Shown: piece by piece, positions 19,299-27,560 of the stretch
Numbering within the stretch: the stretch's first letter is position 1
Layout: each line of letters starts with the position of its first letter
NCBI GenBank assembly: GCA_965203345.1
Contig: CBDBCK010000027.1
Span: 186,001-250,000 of the forward strand
Direction of reading: 5' to 3'
DNA length: 64,000 nt
Source of the DNA: CBDBCK01 sp965203345
GTDB taxonomy: Bacteria; Chloroflexota; Dehalococcoidia; Lucifugimonadales; Lucifugimonadaceae
Made by a program: the position numbers and the translations under genes
Notes under the pieces: model-generated
The model's input: the letters and a program-made list of their open reading frames with translations, nothing else
The model's database searches: none
What the model was told of the DNA's origin: nothing

Positions 19299-20570
19299 TC
19301 AGTCTCCTAGGACAGGGCGCACCGTTCCATATTGACCGTCAAACCCAGGAGATATTTTGACGTGGCCGTCTCTGACTGCGGCTATTGCCATTGCTACTCT
19401 CTCATCAGACAATCTACTCACGTCTTCAATATGAGCTTCCGTCAACGTCCTTAACTCGCTCCCTAATGCGTCTATCAATTTTTTGCATACATTGGCGGTC
19501 TTCCTTGATTGGGATCCGGTGCCCATTGCCGACGCTGCTAAGTCCCGTAGGGGCACCAATGTCCGGAAAGAAGGTTTGTTCTCCATGCTGAAAGTTTGAC
19601 AGCCCTTCTTCATAGCTTTAGGAAGTTCGCTTTTTGATAAGGCTTGTACCCTACCCAGAACCCCTCGGGTAACAGGTTTTTTGCAGATGACACATAGTCC
19701 CTGGAGCTTGTCCGTCTCTTCTGGCGTTGAACGAAAGCCACACTTCCTATGGCCGTCGTGGTAATACTTTCCGTGCTGAGGATGAACCTCTATGGTTTCC
19801 ACGACTCCACTTCCTCGCAGTGCCCCTATGATGTCGTTATAATTAGGCTCATTCTCGATTTCCACTATGGTTGCCTCCCGTCCCATAGTTCCGGGCGAAT
19901 GTGCATCGGAAAACGCTACTATTGTGCGGGTTTCCAGCTCCGACACCCCCCAATTCATCAGCGGGTCGGTCGAAAGCCCTGACTCTAGTATATGGACGCG
20001 TTCTGCTGTCTCTCCGAGACACTCTTCCAAAGAGTCAAATCCTGATCTTGAGCCGAAAATCCCAAACCATGGCGTCCATATATGCGGTGGAATTATTTCG
20101 AATCTTTCATCAAGGTTTATGCAAAGCTGTATGAACTCTGCAGCTGACATCCGCAGCGTTGGTCGTCCGTCTGATATCAAGTTGGTACCCTGTCGTTCAA
20201 GTTCCTTGCATAGACGGCCTGCCGCCTCGAAAGACGGCGCGGTGACTAACAGATGAACTCTGCGTCCCTGGCCGTCTTGCCTGAAAGTACACGATACCTC
20301 TACTGTGAGTACGAACAACATCCCGTGAGCTTGGAACACCCCTTCTCCAATCTCTGTAAGCTGTTCACGCATCTCTTCCCTCCACAAGGGATGTAAAAAA
20401 TCTGGAGCGGCAATGAGGTCCAGACCTTTTTGCTTGGCAATTTCTGCCATGAAGGGTAAGGTCATATTTTTGCTCACTGACATTGAATGAGGTGAATGGA
20501 GATGAAGGTCAAGAACTATACGTTGGGAAGCAGAGGACGTATAAGATATGGAGTAGGTAGAATTTCCCAT
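19299..20570 (-). CDS. Endonuclease Q (PHP-domain DNA repair nuclease)
   Basis: EndoQ nicks DNA 5' of deaminated bases (uracil, hypoxanthine, xanthine) and abasic sites. The 423-residue protein opens with the PHP metal site DLHLHSPHS (D21, H23, H25) followed by SKNMTLPFM and APDFLHPLW. It continues with LTVEVSC, IIPPHIWTPWFG and a late FSDAHSPG. A zinc-binding segment (KCGF, then CVICKKPV) and a C-terminal helical tail complete the EndoQ layout. The family is mainly archaeal with scattered bacterial members. The ATG at 20570 is chosen because the open frame further upstream runs through tRNA-Pro. No clear ribosome site is seen; leaderless translation is possible. Confidence 0.88.
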   Translation of the reverse strand: MGNSTYSISYTSSASQRIVLDLHLHSPHSMSVSKNMTLPFMAEIAKQKGLDLIAAPDFLHPLWREEMREQLTEIGEGVFQAHGMLFVLTVEVSCTFRQDGQGRRVHLLVTAPSFEAAGRLCKELERQGTNLISDGRPTLRMSAAEFIQLCINLDERFEIIPPHIWTPWFGIFGSRSGFDSLEECLGETAERVHILESGLSTDPLMNWGVSELETRTIVAFSDAHSPGTMGREATIVEIENEPNYNDIIGALRGSGVVETIEVHPQHGKYYHDGHRKCGFRSTPEETDKLQGLCVICKKPVTRGVLGRVQALSKSELPKAMKKGCQTFSMENKPSFRTLVPLRDLAASAMGTGSQSRKTANVCKKLIDALGSELRTLTEAHIEDVSRLSDERVAMAIAAVRDGHVKISPGFDGQYGTVRPVLGD

Positions 20571-20624
20571 CGGTGAATCGTATAATAAATTAGGTGTACT
20601 CAAGATAATGATATGGTAGAAACA

Positions 20625-20699
20625 CGGGGCGTGGCGCAGTGGTAGCGCACCCGCTTTGGGAGCGGGGGGTCGTGGGTTCAAATCCCGCCGCCCCGACCA
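20625..20699 (+). tRNA. tRNA-Pro (anticodon TGG)
   Basis: The acceptor stem CGGGGCG pairs with CGCCCCG at 20689-20695. The anticodon stem CCCGC/GCGGG carries loop TTTGGGA (anticodon TGG). The T arm is GTGGG/CCCGC with loop TTCAAAT. Discriminator A is followed by an encoded CCA at 20697-20699. Downstream, CGGCT (20709) and AGCCG (20768) around an inner ACTGTA/TACAGT hairpin precede five T residues and may terminate transcription. Confidence 0.97.
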
Positions 20700-20858
20700 T
20701 CTTTCGGACGGCTGAATGAAGGATGTCCTACAAGGGTACTGTAGTGAACTAGTACAGTGTTTAGCGAAGCCGTTTTTGAGGCTTTAAATACACAATCTGA
20801 CTTCATGCTGTATAGTGTATGTTGAGGCATAAGATAAATTATTCAGCAGGAGAAAGAT

Positions 20859-21137
20859 ATGCAAATAGTTGATGCCGATATAAATGAAATGTACCGCTTC
20901 TCCGGTCGTCAGCGGACTCCTGAAAACAGTGCTCTTCTGGATGCCGTGCTTTCATTGAAGCCTGGAATGGCTCAAGCTGTCGTTCTTGCAGAAGGAGACA
21001 CCGAAAAAAGTGTGAAATCTCGTCTTATGTACGTTGCACGTATGGCCGGTAGGAAACTCCAGACCGCAAGCGACGGAAAAAAGGTAATGTTTGCTTTGGC
21101 TCAGACTCAGCCCCGACGCAGACGATTTTCAAGTTAA
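20859..21137 (+). CDS. Small protein of unknown function (92 aa)
   Basis: I do not recognise this family. A strong AGGAG at 20848-20852, six bases before ATG, makes translation likely. The protein has an acidic, helix-rich start (DADINEMYRFSG), a middle with GDTEKSVKSRL resembling a helix-turn-helix-like stretch, and a basic tail ending QPRRRRFSS. That composition would suit a small nucleic-acid-binding protein, but this is only inference. It stands alone between tRNA-Pro and a long AT-rich gap. Confidence 0.6.
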   Translation: MQIVDADINEMYRFSGRQRTPENSALLDAVLSLKPGMAQAVVLAEGDTEKSVKSRLMYVARMAGRKLQTASDGKKVMFALAQTQPRRRRFSS

Positions 21138-21565
21138 GCCTTAGTTCCTCTTCTTTTGAATATCTGACAGCGTTTTGTCATAGATATTTATAAGAGGTTA
21201 TTTTGTGGTTTTATGTGTTGGTATTATAACTTCATGCTTGAAATAGGTTCTGGTTGCAGAATATTAGTACGCCTTATTTGAAAGGACTGCTCAATATAAG
21301 GTTGCCTGTTTTCTGATCATTAGTACATTTTGACGTCAAACTTTTAAAACAATCCAGCAAAAGCGATTAGGAAACTGTAGGATAATATGAGACAGACTCT
21401 ATAGAATTATTACTCTTTTATTTAGTATGAGAATCTTTACGTCGTCATGATCACGGACCCCAAGTTGTTCCGTCTATAGTCTAAGATTCTGATAGAGTTT
21501 CTTTGTATGATTTCCTAGATCAGACTTTGTGTTAGGAGGGGAGCTCCGGTAGGTATGAATATCGG
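21138..21565. other. AT-rich intergenic region, no gene seen
   Basis: These 428 bases lie between the small unknown gene and the 3' end of the VIT1-like gene. No frame with a ribosome site is present. The only clear structure is a perfect 12-base palindrome, TTTGACGTCAAA at 21329-21340, of the size of a dimeric regulator site. ATTAGTAC occurs twice nearby. An AGGAGGGG at about 21535 precedes only a four-codon frame. Confidence 0.4.
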
Positions 21566-22699
21566 CTAGAGAATTACCGAACCGACAAGTGAACCGATGC
21601 CGAAAGTTACAGCCGCTGCTATTGTGCCTATGCCTAGCATCCTGGTGGCTCCGTGAACAGGGTTTATGGCGGTGATATACGATAGTCCTGCTCCTACTAG
21701 CAACAAGGCTGCCGCGCTGGCAAGAGCGCTTGCTAATAGAACGTAACCACTGCCGCTGCTCGATATCAGAAAGGGGAAAATAGGTACGAATGCTCCAATG
21801 CTAAAGGCTATAGTAGAAGATATTGCTGCTCCCCACGGAGATCCCAGATCGGCGGCGTCTATGCCTAACTCTTCCTTAAGCATCGTGTCCAGCATTGATT
21901 GCGGGGTTTGCACTACGTGCTCTGTGACCTCTATGGCTTGAGCTTTTTCCAGCCCCTTCTTCTCTAAAAGTTTCGCCAACAGGTTTTTACCTTCGTCCGG
22001 CCAAAGCTCCAGTTCTAATCTTTCTTCTTTTATCAAGCTCTCATAAACGTCCCTTTGAGATCGAACGGATATGTATTCACCCGCGGCCATTGAGAACGCC
22101 CCCGCTACCAGCCCTGCAACGCCGGCCAGTATTACGGTGCTTGCCTCTCCAACACCTCCAGCGACGCCCATGACTAAGCTGACATTTGATACCAAACCGT
22201 CGTTCAGCCCCAGAATTGCTGCTCTCAGGTTACCGCCTTCGCCCGCCAAGAAGCCACTCAAGAGGTGGTAATGTTTGTCTTCTTCCTTAGGGGGACGACC
22301 GTCTGCTAATGCGCGCAATCTACTTATGATTTCCCTGTTTTTTCCTAGTTCTTGACGAGCTACGTGGGAAAATTCGGCCCCTCTGTTTATTCGGTTCTTT
22401 TGGAAGGTAGTCAGAAAGCCGTATATCCGCGCTACGCCGAAAAACCGCGCAAAGACCAACAATAACGTTCCTATAAACCCCATCGTGGAGAGCTGAGTCT
22501 GCTCACCGCCCCACAACCGTTTCCCTAGTGACCTAGCATTCTTTGCAGACTCCTCTGATATTTCAGTCAGGACCCTTGCGGTTTGATCGTCTTGTTCCAA
22601 CTTCGCCAGTGCCTGAAATAAGGCGGCGTTTTGGAGTTGACTCTTTATATATCGCTCCAACTCTTGCTTCGCTGAAACGGTTTCGCTTGGGAGATTCAT
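21566..22699 (-). CDS. VIT1/CCC1-type metal transporter with ferritin-like N-terminus
   Basis: The 377-residue membrane protein has an N-terminal helical domain of about 140 residues that looks ferritin-like (acidic helix LEQDDQTARVLTEISEESAK). A VIT1/CCC1 membrane domain follows: AAILGLNDGLVSNVSLVMG, then GAFSMAAGEYISVRSQRD, and a C-terminal set of hydrophobic segments. This family moves Fe(II) or Mn(II) out of the cytosol; the N-terminal domain may sense or feed iron. ATG lies 4 bases after the stop of the ThDP-enzyme gene, so translation is coupled. A TTG start at 22720, overlapping the upstream gene, is the alternative. Confidence 0.85.
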   Translation of the reverse strand: MNLPSETVSAKQELERYIKSQLQNAALFQALAKLEQDDQTARVLTEISEESAKNARSLGKRLWGGEQTQLSTMGFIGTLLLVFARFFGVARIYGFLTTFQKNRINRGAEFSHVARQELGKNREIISRLRALADGRPPKEEDKHYHLLSGFLAGEGGNLRAAILGLNDGLVSNVSLVMGVAGGVGEASTVILAGVAGLVAGAFSMAAGEYISVRSQRDVYESLIKEERLELELWPDEGKNLLAKLLEKKGLEKAQAIEVTEHVVQTPQSMLDTMLKEELGIDAADLGSPWGAAISSTIAFSIGAFVPIFPFLISSSGSGYVLLASALASAAALLLVGAGLSYITAINPVHGATRMLGIGTIAAAVTFGIGSLVGSVIL

Positions 22700-22703
22700 T
22701 TGA

Positions 22704-24383
22704 CTAGAGAGAACCGTCAATAATCACATCTAATACGGTCGGCTGACCTGAGTGGAACGCCTTTTGAAGTTCGCCGCCAATGTCTGCTGGATTTTCCACA
22801 CGTACGCCTCTCGCCCCATACGCTTCCGCCTGCTTTGCGAAATCTAATGGAGTGGAGAAATCCATAGCGAAATAGCCACTAGGAGGTTTCTGATTGGTTA
22901 GGCGCCTGTAGTGGTTCATATTGATTTTCAAGATTCGATATGAGGAATTGTTGCATATGACGAAGATAGCAGGCGCTCTCTCATTTACGGCCGTCCATAG
23001 TGCTTGGATAGTCATAATAGCACTTCCGTCTCCCATCACCCCGACTACAGGGCTATTAGGGGATCCTAACTGGAGTCCGACGGTGGCTCCCATTCCCCAT
23101 CCTATCGCCTGACCTCTGGACTTGAAATAGTTTCCAGGCCTGGATGGCGACATGGCTTCAAACACGTGTGCTCCCGCGCTTATACCATCGTTATAGACTA
23201 AAGTTTCTTCAGGTATGGCTTCGGCAAGCGATACTGCCATAGCCTCAGAGGCCATGGGTCTATGCCGTCTCCCGTCCGCTGCCCTTTTAGCGAACGCTTT
23301 ACGTCTTATCTCGGACTGCTCGGCCGCCTTCTCGTACCTTCCTTTGGCGGTTTCGCGGATGGTGCCCGTCATAATGTCAATAAGCGCCGTTTCAATCTCC
23401 GAGAGAGCCAAACCGGGAGTGCTGACTATACCTACGTTAGTACGTTCCGACTTGCCTATCTCATCCGCCGCTACGTCTACGTGTATAAGGTTTGCTGATC
23501 TCGAAATCAAGTTGAAGCCTACGTGAAAAAAATCTTCGAATACTGGGCAACCGGCCGCTAACACTACATCTGCGTTAGCCAAAATGTCTCTAAAGTCATC
23601 CATACGCGGCATGCCGATACCTTGCCATAAGGGATGCATCGCTGGAAATGCCAGAGAGTTGCTGTAGTGCCCGTAAACCGGCATGCCCGCCGTCTCCGCT
23701 AATTTAACTGCAGCTGTTATAGCCTCTTCTCCTCCGTATTGGCTCAAACGATCACCCGTTATCAAGATAGGTCTTTTGGCTGAAGCCAGCAACTTTGCCG
23801 CGTCCTGCACTGCTTGGGAATCGGGGCCAGGAAGTGATACTGGAGCAGAAGGCCGGAGGTCAGGTACAGCCGTCTCATCGAAGGCATTGGCCGACATTGA
23901 GAGGAAGACGGGACCTGCCATAGGGGAGGTAGCTTCTTTAAATGCTCTTCGTATAGTAGGAGCTATCTGTTCTGCAGTGGTTATCTCTGCTGACCATTTG
24001 GAAAAAGGGCGCGCCATCTCGGCTAAGTCGGAACGTCCCGCCGTAAGTTTCCTTATATCCTTATTGCCCGCCATAACCACCGCTGGCGCGTAAGTATATT
24101 TTTGATCTATCATCAACGAGAACCCATTGACTAGCCCGTTGTCTATATGCAAACTGACACAAGGAGTTTTACCGGTGGCGCGCCAGTAACCGTCAGCCAT
24201 GCCGACGGCTGTTCCTTCCTGAAGGGCTAGGACGTAGCGCAACTGGGGATATTCGTTCATTATATCCAGCATAGGCGCTTCACTGGTGCCAGGGTTGCCG
24301 AATATCATCTCTACACCTTCCGCCAGCAGCATCTCTAGCAGAATGCGCTTGCCCTGCATATGATTTATAACTGCTTGATTCAT
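22704..24383 (-). CDS. ThDP-dependent decarboxylase, benzoylformate decarboxylase-like
   Basis: This 559-residue enzyme of the acetolactate synthase/benzoylformate decarboxylase superfamily uses thiamine diphosphate and Mg. Catalytic Glu is E56 in LALQEGTAVGMADGY. FGNPGTSEAPML and SLHIDNGLVNG (H79) resemble benzoylformate decarboxylase rather than acetolactate synthase. The cofactor motif starts at GDGS (D452) and ends in NN about 27 residues on. No regulatory subunit is nearby, which also argues against acetolactate synthase. AAGGAG precedes ATG. It follows an enolase-family gene and precedes the VIT1-like gene on the same strand. The substrate is unknown; a 2-keto acid is likely. Confidence 0.85.
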   Translation of the reverse strand: MNQAVINHMQGKRILLEMLLAEGVEMIFGNPGTSEAPMLDIMNEYPQLRYVLALQEGTAVGMADGYWRATGKTPCVSLHIDNGLVNGFSLMIDQKYTYAPAVVMAGNKDIRKLTAGRSDLAEMARPFSKWSAEITTAEQIAPTIRRAFKEATSPMAGPVFLSMSANAFDETAVPDLRPSAPVSLPGPDSQAVQDAAKLLASAKRPILITGDRLSQYGGEEAITAAVKLAETAGMPVYGHYSNSLAFPAMHPLWQGIGMPRMDDFRDILANADVVLAAGCPVFEDFFHVGFNLISRSANLIHVDVAADEIGKSERTNVGIVSTPGLALSEIETALIDIMTGTIRETAKGRYEKAAEQSEIRRKAFAKRAADGRRHRPMASEAMAVSLAEAIPEETLVYNDGISAGAHVFEAMSPSRPGNYFKSRGQAIGWGMGATVGLQLGSPNSPVVGVMGDGSAIMTIQALWTAVNERAPAIFVICNNSSYRILKINMNHYRRLTNQKPPSGYFAMDFSTPLDFAKQAEAYGARGVRVENPADIGGELQKAFHSGQPTVLDVIIDGSL

Positions 24384-24393
24384 GTTGCTCCTT

Positions 24394-24432
24394 CTTTCTC
24401 TTCAGGCTTTCTCTTCAGGCTTTCTCTTCAGG
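24394..24432 (-). repeat. Three tandem copies of a 13-bp purine-rich unit in the leader
   Basis: Read on the minus strand, CCTGAAGAGAAAG occurs three times without interruption (24432-24420, 24419-24407, 24406-24394). The copies directly precede the ribosome site of the ThDP decarboxylase. All three are identical, so the array could vary by slippage. Confidence 0.95.
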
Positions 24433-24468
24433 GTGTGAGTACTTTGCGGATTTACGCTTGCCAAAAGG

Positions 24469-25563
24469 TTAAATCGATACCTCTCGATGGGCTTTTATCC
24501 ATTCCTCGTCTAGATTCATTCCTAGTCCTGGACCGCTCGGTAACTTTAGAATTCCGCCGTCTGACAGTGATAGGTCTTCCGTAACCCCCCAGCTGTGAAT
24601 TTCACGTGGCAACCACCACTCATAGAAGTCACAATTGGATATCGAACATATCACATGAAGGTTTGCGGCGTTAAGAAGAGAGTTGCCAGCAAGGCCTATT
24701 TCACACTTGCATCCAAAGGCTTCTGCAGTTGCACAAAGTTTTCTCAATCCCGTTATTCCCAATTTGCGGGCAGTCCCGCGCACTATTTGCAGGGTGCCTT
24801 CAGACATTGCACGGGCAGCCTCCATTAACAAGAAGAAAGGGGCGTCGCTCATGGCCAAAGGGGTATCAAGTCTTTTGCTCAGTTTGGAGACGGCATTCCA
24901 TTGGTTCCAAGGTACTGGGTCTTCAAACCAAGCGAATCGATTCACGTCAAGCGCGCGTCCCACCGTCAAGGCTGAATGTATATCATAACCATTGTTGGGA
25001 TCTAACATCAGTTCTATGTTTTCAGCCGCTTTTCGGGTTTTCTCCACGAGCTTCACTGTCTCGGATGGACTCCTGGCTCCCGGGTGTATTTTGTAGGCTG
25101 AAAAGCCTTTATCCTGAGCAGTTACGACGTCTTGTACCGTAGTGTCACGTGGTGGATGCGTGGCGTAAGCCGACACTCCGTCTCTGAATTTACCCAGCAT
25201 GTTGCATACAGGCATGTCGGCCTCTTTACCCGCGAGATCCCAGAGAGCCACGTCTACCGTTGACCAGGCATGCGAAGGAGGTGTACCATGGCCTACCTGA
25301 TTCATTATTTTGACCCAAAGTGTTTCTCTTTCCGCAACGTCTCCGCCCTCAATTAGAGATTTAAATCCCCAAACAGCTTTTATGTCAGAAGATGCATCGG
25401 CGTTTTGAGACCCAATGAAGGCGTTCCCTTCAAGGCCACTGTCGCTTTTTATCCTCAGCACACCCTGAGTTGACTTACCCCCTAACGTTACTCGTGCATC
25501 TTTTACAGGGAAAGCGGGAACTTGTCTGTGTATAATGTCTATACTTACAGTTGATACTTTCAT
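24469..25563 (-). CDS. Enolase-superfamily protein with altered active site
   Basis: The 364-residue protein has the mandelate racemase/muconate lactonizing enzyme fold, with a capping N-terminal domain and a barrel. Metal-ligand positions can be seen at D188 (MLDPNNGY), E214 (WFEDPV) and D240 (AMSDAP). The usual K-x-K of the fifth strand is K158-I-H160. The Asp of the QPD..R motif is missing (VRGTARKLG), and the following strand reads CEIGLAGNS instead of the APH of racemase-type members. It may therefore be a syn-eliminase/racemase variant or have a new reaction. It heads the minus-strand group with the ThDP decarboxylase and VIT1-like gene, 85 bases apart. Confidence 0.85.
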   Translation of the reverse strand: MKVSTVSIDIIHRQVPAFPVKDARVTLGGKSTQGVLRIKSDSGLEGNAFIGSQNADASSDIKAVWGFKSLIEGGDVAERETLWVKIMNQVGHGTPPSHAWSTVDVALWDLAGKEADMPVCNMLGKFRDGVSAYATHPPRDTTVQDVVTAQDKGFSAYKIHPGARSPSETVKLVEKTRKAAENIELMLDPNNGYDIHSALTVGRALDVNRFAWFEDPVPWNQWNAVSKLSKRLDTPLAMSDAPFFLLMEAARAMSEGTLQIVRGTARKLGITGLRKLCATAEAFGCKCEIGLAGNSLLNAANLHVICSISNCDFYEWWLPREIHSWGVTEDLSLSDGGILKLPSGPGLGMNLDEEWIKAHREVSI

Positions 25564-25788
25564 GCCAACTTTTACCGGGCGATCAATAATTTGTGGTCGT
25601 TGTCTTTGGTGACTGACTCGGTCATCTATACATCTCTGTGAGCGAGTGTAGTGAAGTCTTCACGTATCTGTGCAATATATAACAAGATAACCTATGATGA
25701 TAACCTACGATAAGGTAGAACGACGTACAAACTAGGCTTTGTAGCGTAGCTGATGTTGGCTATCATGTGTGAAATGTGACTATGGTTC
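25564..25788. promoter_or_regulatory. Divergent intergenic region with a 13-bp direct repeat
   Basis: The region between divergent enolase-family and DUF885 genes contains GATAACCTATGAT at 25686-25698 and, immediately adjoining, GATAACCTACGAT at 25699-25711, one mismatch apart. Such adjoining direct repeats between divergent genes suit a regulator site. No promoter pair was convincing. Confidence 0.35.
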
Positions 25789-27504
25789 ATGCTTTACTCT
25801 ATGAAGTTAGAAAGGTCAAAGGTGTCCAATATATACAAAATAACCGACGATTATGTACAAAGATACGTAGAGCTTGACCCAATGTCCGCCACCTATATGG
25901 GTATTCCTGGAGGCGAAGACCGTTTGACGGACAGTTCCCCTGAGGGTGTTGAAGAACGTGCAGGTCTGACTCGCTCCGTTTTGGCAAGACTTGAGGTTAC
26001 AGATCCATGTTCAGCAAGAGAGAAAACATGCAAGGAAACGGCTGTTGCGGAGCTCTCTGCCAGTTTGTCTATTCTTGAAGCAGGTGAGTATCTTAGAGAC
26101 CTGAATGTTCTTTTCTCGCCTCTTCAAGGATATCGTCAGATATTTGATCTCATGCCTAGGACGACTAAGGAAGACTGGGAACACATAGCGACTCGTCTTG
26201 AGTCCGTTCCGGAGGCTATGGCCGGCTACCGTCGTTCACTTGACCAAGGTATTGCAATGGATGTAAAGGCGTCTCTTCGTCAAACCCTGGCCTGCGCTAA
26301 GCAGGCTGAAACATGGTCAGAAGATACTATCACTTCTTTTTTCGGAGGTCTAGCGCGTGAATATTCTCAGGCTGAAGCTCCTGACGCTGGCCTGAAGAGA
26401 CGAATAGAAAAGGCAGGGACCTTTGCCGCCAGTGCTTATGGTTTAATGGCAGAGTATCTTCGTGGCACATATGCTCAAGCTGCAACGCAGGAAGACGGAG
26501 TAGGGGAGGAACGCTATGGGCTTTATTCTATGGCTTACAACGGTATACGCATGGATCTGAAGGAGATCTACCAGTGGGGATGGGACGAGCTACGCAAGGC
26601 CAGACATAACATTGGTCAGGCGGCTCACAGGATAGTACCCGGGGGTTCGGTCGCCGAGGCGGTGAATTTGCTAGAAACTGACCCTACCCGCTCACTCAGA
26701 GGCGTTGAACGTTTCCGACAATGGTTGCAAGACCTTCAAGACAGAACTGTATCTGAACTGGACGGAACTCATTTTGATTTGGCGGAACCTGTGAAGCGTA
26801 TAGAGGTTATGATTGCACCCCCGGGAGGAGCTCTTGCACCCTATTATACAGGTCCCTCGGAAGACTTCTCTCGTCCAGGACGTACGTGGTATCCTGTAGA
26901 AGGGAGAGAAGTGTTCCCAACTTGGCGAGAAGTCTCTACCGCGTACCATGAAGGTGTGCCAGGGCATCATTTCCAAATAGCCTCGACAGTTGCGGTAGGT
27001 TCAGAGCTGAGTAGATACCAACGTCTTATGGCTGGCTGTTCAGGCTACGTTGAAGGATGGGCATTATACGCCGAGCGTCTTATGGGAGAGTTGGGCTACC
27101 TAGAAAATCCTGAATATCTCTTGGGGATGCTTGACGCCCAAATTTTGAGAAGCGTCAGGGTAGTTATCGACATAGGGATGCACCTGAAACTCCGTATACC
27201 AGATGTAGAGGAGTTTCATCCTGGTGAAACATGGAACGCCAAGTTGGGCTTGGATTTCATGCGCCAGGAAGTGAGGGCTCCGGAAGATTTCATAGCTTCT
27301 GAGATAGACCGATATTTGGGGATCCCTGGGCAGGCAATATCCTATAAGACAGGAGAACGCGTGTGGCTTGAGGCTAGGGAATCTGCACGAAAGCAGCTTG
27401 GGGGAAATTTTGATCTCAAATCTTGGCACACGAAAGCCCTAAACCTAGGCCCTATGGGACTTGCTCAAATGAAAAAGGAGCTGGTCGCCGGCAACTTTAA
27501 TTGA
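25789..27504 (+). CDS. DUF885-family (putative metallopeptidase) protein
   Basis: The 571-residue cytoplasmic protein has no signal peptide. The C-terminal half has the DUF885 signature YHEGVPGHHFQIA, an HExxxGHH zinc-like site, followed by EGWALYAERLMGELGYL and a QILRSVRVVIDIGMH stretch. Family members are predicted zinc peptidases or hydrolases with few characterised cases. The N-terminal half is helical. ATG at 25789 is used, but the ribosome site is weak and an ATG at 25801 is possible. It is followed 56 bases downstream by a dehydratase-type enolase gene, so the two may share a transcript. Confidence 0.85.
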   Translation: MLYSMKLERSKVSNIYKITDDYVQRYVELDPMSATYMGIPGGEDRLTDSSPEGVEERAGLTRSVLARLEVTDPCSAREKTCKETAVAELSASLSILEAGEYLRDLNVLFSPLQGYRQIFDLMPRTTKEDWEHIATRLESVPEAMAGYRRSLDQGIAMDVKASLRQTLACAKQAETWSEDTITSFFGGLAREYSQAEAPDAGLKRRIEKAGTFAASAYGLMAEYLRGTYAQAATQEDGVGEERYGLYSMAYNGIRMDLKEIYQWGWDELRKARHNIGQAAHRIVPGGSVAEAVNLLETDPTRSLRGVERFRQWLQDLQDRTVSELDGTHFDLAEPVKRIEVMIAPPGGALAPYYTGPSEDFSRPGRTWYPVEGREVFPTWREVSTAYHEGVPGHHFQIASTVAVGSELSRYQRLMAGCSGYVEGWALYAERLMGELGYLENPEYLLGMLDAQILRSVRVVIDIGMHLKLRIPDVEEFHPGETWNAKLGLDFMRQEVRAPEDFIASEIDRYLGIPGQAISYKTGERVWLEARESARKQLGGNFDLKSWHTKALNLGPMGLAQMKKELVAGNFN

Positions 27505-27560
27505 GCGGACCATTAAGGTATGTAAGAGCACACAGGATAGATTTAAATTCGGAGGACTAT

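Noticed and set aside
20571..20681. N-terminal extension of endonuclease Q
   Set aside because: It would be translated from the antisense of tRNA-Pro; the family N-terminus begins near 20570.
22704..24383. Acetolactate synthase large subunit
   Set aside because: Motifs around the Glu and His sites fit benzoylformate decarboxylase better and no small subunit gene is adjacent.
24394..24432. CRISPR-like array
   Set aside because: The repeats adjoin without spacers and are only 13 bases, so it is a simple tandem repeat.
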